Source of the DNA: an uncultured Candidatus Saccharibacteria bacterium
GTDB taxonomy: Bacteria > Patescibacteriota > Saccharimonadia > Saccharimonadales > UBA4665
Assembly: GCA_903891235.1 (NCBI GenBank)
Contig: CAITDW010000080.1
Location: forward strand, 1-9,438
Direction of reading: 5' to 3'
Length of the DNA: 9,438 bases
Shown piece by piece: positions 1-4,685 of this stretch (positions are counted from its first letter, which is position 1; each line of letters opens with the position of its first letter). Position numbers and translations under genes: made by a program. The notes under the pieces are model-generated. The model saw only the letters and a list, made by a program, of their open reading frames with translations, ran no database searches and had not been told where the DNA came from.

Positions 1-4
1 AACA

Positions 5-1756
5 ATGGAATCAAATACCAACTCATCATATAGCTATCAGCGAAAAAATAGTGATAATAATGATAACGATTCGTCGGAAGAAAAAATTATCGCAGATATT
101 GAGCGCAATGAAGGTGATGAAATCTTAGAAAAAGAGAATCAACCAAAGCTTGATAATAATGAAGAACATGATGAATGGTTCACAAATAAAGAGCTAATAT
201 CCGCAGGTATAGTAGTTTTAATAATACTCCTAATCTTCATAACACCCTGGTCAAGATATAAAATTTTGGGTTTATTTGTTAGAAAGAATTTTTCTATTGA
301 AGTTGTCGATAGTAAGACTAATCTACCAATCCCTAATTCAAACATTGTAATAGGTAAGTTCAGTGCAAAAACAGATGCCTATGGTAAAGCGACTATTCAG
401 TCACTCATTGGAGATAATCAAATAAGTATAGCTAAGTCGTTTTATCAACTCTATAAAAGTAAAGTCTTTGTTCCATTTGACCAAAAAAGTAGATTGATGA
501 TTGAACTTATCCCAACCGGAAGACAGGTTAAATTCAAAGTTCTGGACAAAATTTCTGGATTACCATTGTCAAACATTCTTGTTAACGGCGAAGGTTCATT
601 AACCAAAACAAATCTAGCAGGTGATGCAGTTCTTGTTTTGTCGCCTAATAAAATCTCCCAAACTATCAATATTTCCGGAAAAGACTATAAGAGTCTCACT
701 CAGACAGTTAATAACACAGATAACAAAGTCAATGTTTTCAAGATTATACCGTCTCAATATGTATATTTTTTATCTAATTCTAGTGGCACAATCAATCTGG
801 ATAAAGTACAGGTTGATGGTGGTAATCTAAAAGTTGTACTGGGAGGCGCCAATTCAGAATCAATTTATGACACAGCTATAAATCCATCGAATGATTGGAC
901 ATATATTGCAATGAATGCAAAAAGAAACGATGGCAATCCATGCTTAACAATCATTAATGCTAAAAACGATTCAAGTTATATTGTCGATCAAACAAATGGG
1001 ACATATTCACTGTATGGATGGGACAAAGATAATAATCTTATTTATAGCGTAGGAAATAATGATTTACCTGCAGGTAGCCCTGGACAAGAAACACTTAAGT
1101 CATATAACGCCAGAACCAACAAAACTATCACGCTAGACGCAACGAGCAGTCAAACTAACGATAGCTTAAACGGAACAGAAACCTACAGTAATGTTTACAT
1201 TTTACCGAATAATATGATTATCTTTACTAAGCATTGGGCAGGTGACACTTCTAATTTATCTAATTTAAATCTATCAATTAATTCCATAAGCTCTAACGGA
1301 TCTAACAAAAAAACTATTCAAACATTCCCTCAAGCCAACTATCTTACAGCAATTAACTCACATCTTTATGGAATTAATAATGTTACATTCTGGATCAAAA
1401 ACATTAACAATTCAAGTCCAGATTATTTCCAGTATATAAACGGTCAGTTTACGGATAGTCCAAGTAATATAAATGTTAATAATATCTTAGCAAGCACATC
1501 AAACTACTCACTGTCTCCAGACGGACAAAAGGTAGCTTATGTGAATAATATAAATAACCATAGTGCAGTCTATCTAGCAGGCAGTGATGGAAATAACGTA
1601 AAACAAATCGCCCTTTTAGATAAAAGCTACACAGTTTATGGATGGTTTACCTCCAAATATTTAATATTGAATAAGAATGGTAATGAATTTTATATCATGC
1701 CAGTCAGTGGCACAATCAATCAATCAAATCTTATAAAAATTACGAATCACTTATAG
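5..1756 (+). CDS. Bitopic membrane protein with two beta-sandwich repeats and a C-terminal propeller-like domain
   Basis: I do not recognise this as a named protein. Residues 1-60 are very rich in Asp, Glu and Asn and probably cytoplasmic. Residues 65-83 form one strongly hydrophobic helix (SAGIVVLIILLIFIT), so the remainder is probably outside the cell. Residues 96-170 and 174-246 look like two tandem carboxypeptidase-regulatory/PEGA-like sandwiches: each begins with a strand, then DSKTNLPIPN or DKISGLPLSN, then a T..x.G strand (TDAYGKATI, TNLAGDAVL). From about 250 to the end the sequence is propeller-like, with a clear TolB/WD40 signature SLSPDGQKVAYV near 502-513 and repeated YGW strands at 337 and 545. 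The start at the first ATG is provisional: only four bases lie upstream and no ribosome site can be seen, so the gene could begin before the window. The 3' end overlaps the convergent neighbour by 6 bases. A surface sensor or adhesin role is only an inference. Confidence 0.8.
   Translation: MESNTNSSYSYQRKNSDNNDNDSSEEKIIADIERNEGDEILEKENQPKLDNNEEHDEWFTNKELISAGIVVLIILLIFITPWSRYKILGLFVRKNFSIEVVDSKTNLPIPNSNIVIGKFSAKTDAYGKATIQSLIGDNQISIAKSFYQLYKSKVFVPFDQKSRLMIELIPTGRQVKFKVLDKISGLPLSNILVNGEGSLTKTNLAGDAVLVLSPNKISQTINISGKDYKSLTQTVNNTDNKVNVFKIIPSQYVYFLSNSSGTINLDKVQVDGGNLKVVLGGANSESIYDTAINPSNDWTYIAMNAKRNDGNPCLTIINAKNDSSYIVDQTNGTYSLYGWDKDNNLIYSVGNNDLPAGSPGQETLKSYNARTNKTITLDATSSQTNDSLNGTETYSNVYILPNNMIIFTKHWAGDTSNLSNLNLSINSISSNGSNKKTIQTFPQANYLTAINSHLYGINNVTFWIKNINNSSPDYFQYINGQFTDSPSNINVNNILASTSNYSLSPDGQKVAYVNNINNHSAVYLAGSDGNNVKQIALLDKSYTVYGWFTSKYLILNKNGNEFYIMPVSGTINQSNLIKITNHL
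782..1721 (+). repeat. 16-base exact direct repeat flanking the propeller domain (782-797 and 1706-1721)
   Basis: The sequence AGTGGCACAATCAATC occurs at 782-797 and again at 1706-1721, 924 bases apart and in the same reading frame. Both copies encode SGTIN with identical codons, at residues 260-264 and 568-572, that is at the first and last strands of the propeller-like domain. An exact 16-mer repeat is not expected by chance in 9.4 kb. Confidence 0.7.
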
Positions 1757-2125
1757 CTTTTTTATTTTTTTATAGTCGTAGATGTAATATACACAGCTAC
1801 TGACAGCAAATACACTAAAGAATATAGCCAGATAATTTCCGGGTCCAGTGTTAGCTAGGGTTTGCCCATTACTAACCTTTCTAGAATCATTATGGCCACT
1901 GGCTGCATTTGTTTCGTTCTTATTAATCATTGCATTAGTGCTTGTTTTTGCACCACTGTTCTTATTGGCACTAATCACAACTTTCGTCTTATTAATATTG
2001 GTTTCTGAATGTTTTTGAGTTTGACTATATAAAAAACCTAGTACTAAAAGATCTAACAAAAAAAAGATTGCGAGCATTTTTATTCTCTTATTTTTCTCTA
2101 TATTTCTCTGAGCTTGATCTTCCAT
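1751..2125 (-). CDS. Small surface protein with C-terminal LANTG sortase-type sorting signal
   Basis: The 124-residue product has a basic N-terminus, a hydrophobic segment at 17-32 that can act as signal peptide or anchor, and a low-complexity stalk of about 55 residues rich in Asn, Ser, Thr and Lys. It ends in a classic cell-wall sorting arrangement: LANTG at 90-94, a hydrophobic stretch at about 98-115 and a basic tail KKIKKL. LPXTG-type signals are cut between Thr and Gly by sortases, and the LAXTG variant is known for class E sortases. No sortase gene is in the window. I chose the ATG at 2125 because an AGGAG box lies 7 bases upstream. A longer frame from a GTG at 2149 would start before the transcription start predicted from the upstream promoter. 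The short stalk suggests an anchor or linker rather than an enzyme. It converges on the propeller gene with a 6-base overlap. Confidence 0.75.
   Translation of the reverse strand: MEDQAQRNIEKNKRIKMLAIFFLLDLLVLGFLYSQTQKHSETNINKTKVVISANKNSGAKTSTNAMINKNETNAASGHNDSRKVSNGQTLANTGPGNYLAIFFSVFAVSSCVYYIYDYKKIKKL
1758..1771 (+). terminator. T-rich tract after the propeller gene (weak terminator candidate)
   Basis: Directly after the stop codon of the propeller gene there are six T, one A and seven T. No GC-rich hairpin precedes the tract; only an A-run and T-run could pair weakly. It lies inside the 3' end of the convergent LANTG gene, where it encodes lysines. It may help end transcription of the left gene, but the evidence is weak. 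Confidence 0.25.
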
Positions 2126-2132
2126 ATTAGAA

Positions 2133-2137
2133 CTCCT
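2133..2137 (-). promoter_or_regulatory. Ribosome binding site deciding the start of the LANTG gene
   Basis: On the minus strand AGGAG stands 7 bases before the ATG at 2125. This is a perfect Shine-Dalgarno core and favours that ATG over the in-frame GTG 24 bases upstream. Confidence 0.75.
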
Positions 2138-2151
2138 AATTGAATACACAT

Positions 2152-2181
2152 AATATAACAGTATATTTGCATATAAAGCAA
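2152..2181 (-). promoter_or_regulatory. Sigma70-type promoter for the LANTG gene
   Basis: On the minus strand a -35-like TTGCTT (2181-2176) is followed, after 18 bases, by TATATT (2157-2152). An extended -10 TGT sits directly before it. The predicted transcription start is near 2145, giving a leader of about 20 bases that contains the AGGAG box. Confidence 0.5.
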
Positions 2182-2200
2182 TTAATTGTTAATCATGGGC

Positions 2201-2230
2201 TTGAATTAACTTAGCCTTTTAACGTATACT
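2201..2230 (+). promoter_or_regulatory. Rightward promoter-like pair at the head of the structured intergenic region
   Basis: TTGAAT at 2201-2206 is followed by 18 bases and TATACT at 2225-2230, matching the -35 and -10 consensus at four and five of six positions. The predicted start near 2237 coincides with the 5' edge of the first hairpin. In AT-rich DNA such matches also occur by chance. It is divergent from the LANTG promoter, with about 20 bases between the two -35 boxes. Confidence 0.45.
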
Positions 2231-2305
2231 AAATATCAGCCATGTGTGGGCTGAACCAACAAGTTCTTCCTCCATACAGACTTATATATAAGTTCTAAAT
2301 TCTAA

Positions 2306-2360
2306 AGGCAAGTGCACTAACTGACTATGCAAGTAGTTAAGCGTCAACACTTCAAAGCCT
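2306..2360 (+). other. Long imperfect stem-loop within the candidate RNA
   Basis: Outer pairs are AGGC 2306-2309 with GCCT 2357-2360, then AAGTG 2310-2314 with CACTT 2348-2352, separated by a CAAA bulge on the 3' side. After an internal loop, bases 2317-2322 pair with 2335-2341 (A2340 bulged) and 2324-2326 pair with 2332-2334 (G2323 bulged). The loop ATGCA closes it. This gives 18 pairs in total, the most extensive structure in the gap. Confidence 0.45.
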
Positions 2361-2384
2361 AAATAACAATAAGAGTTGCATTAA

Positions 2385-2452
2385 TAATTGAGGCCTTCTG
2401 AACGGTGGTTACGCACTCAATTAACAATTCTTACATGTCAAAAATCCGTTCA
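2385..2452 (+). other. Interleaved stems compatible with an H-type pseudoknot
   Basis: Stem 1 pairs TAATTGAG (2385-2392) with CTCAATTA (2416-2423). Stem 2 pairs TGAACGG (2399-2405) with CCGTTCA (2446-2452). Stem 2 starts inside the loop of stem 1 and closes outside it. Loops of 6, 10 and 22 bases are sterically acceptable. A single 7-pair inverted repeat at this distance is expected by chance about once in such a stretch, so only the combination is suggestive. Confidence 0.3.
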
Positions 2453-2485
2453 CCAATTAGTAGTAATACTAACTTGGAATCTTTT
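2453..2485 (+). terminator. Terminator-like hairpin with GTAA tetraloop and short T-run
   Basis: CCAATTAGTA (2453-2462) pairs with TACTAA (2467-2472) and TTGG (2474-2477) around the GNRA-type loop GTAA, with only C2473 bulged: ten pairs in all. AATC and then TTTT (2482-2485) follow. The T-run is short and slightly displaced, so it is a modest intrinsic terminator at best. It stands 25 bases before the ribosome site of the 93-residue gene, so it could act as an attenuator. Confidence 0.4.
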
Positions 2486-2509
2486 AATAATCTAAAAAAA
2501 TCATAACTT

Positions 2510-2514
2510 AGGAG
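2510..2514 (+). promoter_or_regulatory. Strong ribosome binding site of the 93-residue gene
   Basis: AGGAG ends 6 bases before the ATG at 2521. It confirms that start and is the only strong ribosome site for the two-gene polymerase unit; the polymerase start lacks one. Confidence 0.75.
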
Positions 2515-2520
2515 TTAATC

Positions 2521-2802
2521 ATGGATAATACTATACAAATAAATCGAGACGTAAATATAATTGCTTATTACTTCCGCGGTAAAGACAAGCCAAACTGTTT
2601 CCCTAAGCGAATGGACATAGATGGTCGACAAATAACTTTCACTGAGACTGGGCTTCAACATCCAACCCAAAAAGGCAAGCGCATGGTTCACGTTTTTGAT
2701 ATGACTGATGGCAAAGCAGATTACCGACTAGAATTCGATGCTGAAGTTTTAAGCTGGAAATTAGTAGCTATAAGTGACTCAGATCATGCAGCTGTCTATT
2801 AG
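2521..2802 (+). CDS. Small soluble protein of unknown function, partner of the Y-family polymerase
   Basis: I do not recognise this 93-residue protein. It has no signal peptide or membrane helix. The residue pattern suggests a mostly beta fold: alternating strands around INIIAYYF-type, RQITFTETG, KRMVHVFDMTDGKADYRLEF and SWKLVAI segments. One cysteine (Cys26) is present, with no paired zinc ligands. It starts at an ATG with a strong AGGAG box and overlaps the start of the downstream Y-family polymerase by 17 bases, so the two are almost certainly co-transcribed and translationally coupled. Many Y-family polymerases are encoded next to a small accessory gene (UmuD with UmuC, ImuA with ImuB, YolD-like with UvrX), but I see no similarity to UmuD (no LexA-type Ser/Lys protease region), ImuA (RecA-like) or YolD. 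An accessory role in translesion synthesis is inferred from position only. Confidence 0.8.
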   Translation: MDNTIQINRDVNIIAYYFRGKDKPNCFPKRMDIDGRQITFTETGLQHPTQKGKRMVHVFDMTDGKADYRLEFDAEVLSWKLVAISDSDHAAVY

Positions 2803-4045
2803 TAAAGAAGACCCTCAGATAATGCATGTTGATCTCAATAGTTGCTTTGCGACTGTTGAGCAACAAGCGAGGCCGCTACTACGGGGTCAACCAGTTGGAG
2901 TCACTAATCGTATAAGTAAGTATTGTTGCATCATAGCGGCATCGTATGAGGCTAAGGCACTAGGTATTAAGGTTGGTATGAGGCGTGATGAAGCATTGGA
3001 ACTAGCGCCAAACCTTGTTATGACCGAAACCGATCCACCTAAGTATCACTATGTGTATAAAAAACTACTAAATATTCTTAGTAGCTACTCAGACAATGTC
3101 GTTATGAAAAGCATCGATGAGGGAGTAATAGACTTCCACGGAACGCGGCAGAATATAAACAAAAGAGAACTTAGTGAAATAGGCTATGAGATTAAAACTA
3201 GGCTCATTAATGATGTTGGTAGTTGGATGAGATGTAACGTTGGCATTGGACCCAATAGGTTCCTCGCTAAAGTTGCCGCCGGCCTACATAAACCAGATGG
3301 CCTCGACGTCATTAATCACAACAATCTAATTAGTACATATAAATCCATGAAGTTAACAGATATTCACGGAATAGCTGAGCGCAACGAAGCAAGACTAAAC
3401 TCGGTTGGTATTATGACGCCAATAGAATTTCTTAATGCACCAAGCGAAGTATTAAGACGCCAAGTATTTAAAAGTGTTTGTGGTGAAGACTGGTATAAAA
3501 GACTAAGAGGATATGAGGTTGACCAGCACTCATCTGGTATCACCAGAATGGTTGGACGTCAGTACGTACTAGACATTAGACGGCCAAGCGATGAAGAGGT
3601 CAGAACCAGACTATCGTATTTGTGCGAGACGACTGGCATGAAGCTTAGATACCGTGGTCTGTGCGCTAGAGGCATACTAGTACATGTTAGATATGCTAAT
3701 GGTGATAGTTGGTATGAGCGAAAAATGTTTAAATCTACATTCTTCACTAATGCCGAAGTATACCGTAGAGCAACACTGCTATTCAACAAACGCCCAAGAC
3801 ATGACTTTGAAAGAGAAATAGGAGTAAGTTGTTATGCATTAACCCCATCAAACATGAGTCAGATAAGTTTACTTGAAGATATAAATAAAGATGTCTGGCT
3901 AACCCAAGCAGTTGATCAAGTAAATAACCAATACGGTGAGTTTACGATAACCTCAGCCACAAGCTACAAGTCAAAGAACGTAGTCAAACAGAAGATTCCA
4001 TTTGGCAGCACACAATACTTCGAGTTACTGCTAAAAAGTGGTTAG
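2786..4045 (+). CDS. Y-family translesion DNA polymerase (UmuC/DinB type)
   Basis: The 419-residue protein has the full Y-family layout. The palm motif MHVDLNSCFATVEQQ supplies catalytic Asp16 and the probable steric-gate Phe21. YEAKALGIKVGM (54-65) matches the finger motif. SIDEGVIDF gives catalytic Asp111-Glu112, with Gly in place of the usual Ala. The stretch VGIGPNRFLAKVAAGLHKPDG (about 152-172) is the conserved palm/thumb block, and GIAERNEARLNSVGI near 195-209 is the helix-hairpin-helix. A little-finger domain follows. QISLLE at 359-364 looks like a sliding-clamp-binding peptide. All metal ligands are present, so it should be active, unlike ImuB. Such enzymes copy past damaged bases with low fidelity. 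Possible starts are GTG 2774, ATG 2786 and ATG 2822; I chose 2786, and all depend on coupling to the upstream gene. Only one base separates its stop from the convergent pilin-like gene. Confidence 0.93.
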   Translation: MQLSISKEDPQIMHVDLNSCFATVEQQARPLLRGQPVGVTNRISKYCCIIAASYEAKALGIKVGMRRDEALELAPNLVMTETDPPKYHYVYKKLLNILSSYSDNVVMKSIDEGVIDFHGTRQNINKRELSEIGYEIKTRLINDVGSWMRCNVGIGPNRFLAKVAAGLHKPDGLDVINHNNLISTYKSMKLTDIHGIAERNEARLNSVGIMTPIEFLNAPSEVLRRQVFKSVCGEDWYKRLRGYEVDQHSSGITRMVGRQYVLDIRRPSDEEVRTRLSYLCETTGMKLRYRGLCARGILVHVRYANGDSWYERKMFKSTFFTNAEVYRRATLLFNKRPRHDFEREIGVSCYALTPSNMSQISLLEDINKDVWLTQAVDQVNNQYGEFTITSATSYKSKNVVKQKIPFGSTQYFELLLKSG

Positions 4046-4046
4046 A

Positions 4047-4613
4047 TCAACAGTTCTTGAGTGATTTTGCTTGCAAATACTTTGATACGTTATTTCCTGT
4101 GACTCCTTGCTGACCAAAATACCATTGTAAATAATTTGGTTCATTAGGATGCACCCAGAAACTATTTCCCTGAGCAACACCAAGTGACCAGTCAGTTAAA
4201 GAGTTTGAGGAATAAACAACAGATGGGTTTGTAGTTGGATCACCTGCAAGATCAGTAACTCCAGCATAAATATCTGTCACTGGTGAAATTGGCTTGCTTG
4301 AACTAAATGTAGTTAGTATCTTCCAAAGTGTCCCAATAGTAACGGTAGGTATCTTACAGGCAGTAGCAGTTAATACAGTTCCGCTATATTTCCCTGTATT
4401 AATCGTGAAAGATAAGATTTGATTATCAACTGGATTAGCTGCAGTTGCAGCAAAACTTTTAGTTGAAGTACTACCCAAGGTCTTTTTATTATTTTTCTGA
4501 TAGATAGTGAAGCCGATTATTCCAATAATAGCTACGACAATCAAGACTATAATGATTTCTATGTGACTAAAGCCCGATTCATTATGTTTAAGTTTAGTTT
4601 TATTTATATTCAT
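4047..4613 (-). CDS. Type IV pilin-like small surface protein
   Basis: The 188-residue product begins with a type IV prepilin leader: a basic, polar start, then ESG|FSHIEIIIVLIVVAII, with the predicted prepilin-peptidase cut after Gly14, Glu at +5 and a hydrophobic helix of about 22 residues. The mature globular part (about 45-188) is rich in Ser, Thr, Asn and aromatic residues. It has two cysteines, Cys86 and Cys188 (the last residue), that could form the disulfide loop typical of many pilins. The length suits a major or minor pilin. An AAGGAT ribosome site lies 8 bases before the ATG. It sits 72 bases downstream of the larger pilin-like gene on the same strand, with no clear promoter or terminator between them, so an operon is likely. 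No pilus assembly ATPase or peptidase is in the window. A secretion pseudopilin cannot be excluded. Confidence 0.85.
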   Translation of the reverse strand: MNINKTKLKHNESGFSHIEIIIVLIVVAIIGIIGFTIYQKNNKKTLGSTSTKSFAATAANPVDNQILSFTINTGKYSGTVLTATACKIPTVTIGTLWKILTTFSSSKPISPVTDIYAGVTDLAGDPTTNPSVVYSSNSLTDWSLGVAQGNSFWVHPNEPNYLQWYFGQQGVTGNNVSKYLQAKSLKNC

Positions 4614-4685
4614 TTATTTATATCCTTATTTATTATGTTAAGTTAAGATTGAGCAGACTATGCATACACAAGGTTTATCCCACCA

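Larger units (their letters stand above)
2237..2485 (+). ncRNA. Candidate structured RNA or long structured leader upstream of the polymerase unit
   Basis: This fills most of the 395-base gap 2126-2520, which has no convincing gene. From the predicted start near 2237, the following can be drawn in order: a hairpin TCAGCC/GGCTGA (2236-2254); a perfect palindrome ACTTATATATAAGT (2280-2293); and a long irregular hairpin (2306-2360). The long hairpin has AGGC/GCCT, AAGTG/CACTT and an inner nine-pair stem with two single-base bulges around the loop ATGCA. Next come two interleaved stems, TAATTGAG/CTCAATTA (2385-2392 with 2416-2423) and TGAACGG/CCGTTCA (2399-2405 with 2446-2452), which would make an H-type pseudoknot. 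Last is a terminator-like hairpin at 2453-2477. It matches no RNA family I can name: I see no RNase P, tmRNA, SRP or 6S signature. It may be a free small RNA or a cis-acting leader controlling the downstream genes. The folding was done by eye. Confidence 0.4.

Noticed and set aside
2126..2149. Longer LANTG gene starting at GTG 2149.
   Set aside because: It would begin upstream of the predicted transcription start and would place AGGAG inside the coding region; the ATG at 2125 has ideal spacing.
2399..2452. T-box-like leader: GGTGGTTACGC resembles the T-box core GGGTGGTACCGC, and TGGTTAC is framed by the stem TGAACGG/CCGTTCA.
   Set aside because: The invariant ACC of the T-box bulge is missing, no specifier stem with the usual AGTA/GA internal loop is seen, the 3' side of the bulge does not close into the second helix, and the downstream genes have no link to amino acids. 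It remains worth a covariance-model check.
2126..2520. Housekeeping RNA (RNase P, tmRNA, SRP RNA, 6S) in the large gap.
   Set aside because: No GAGGAAAGTC, no T-loop or tRNA-like ends, no SRP tetraloop domain and no single long rod with a central bubble could be found.
2188..2524. Direct repeat GTTAATCATGG at 2188-2198 and 2514-2524.
   Set aside because: Several 11-base repeats are expected by chance in a 9.4 kb window, and it has no clear role.
139..3789. Frames of 68, 72 and 76 codons on the minus strand (139-345, 451-669, 3559-3789) and 69 codons on the plus strand (621-830).
   Set aside because: They lie wholly inside strong genes, have no ribosome site or domain, and are shadow frames.
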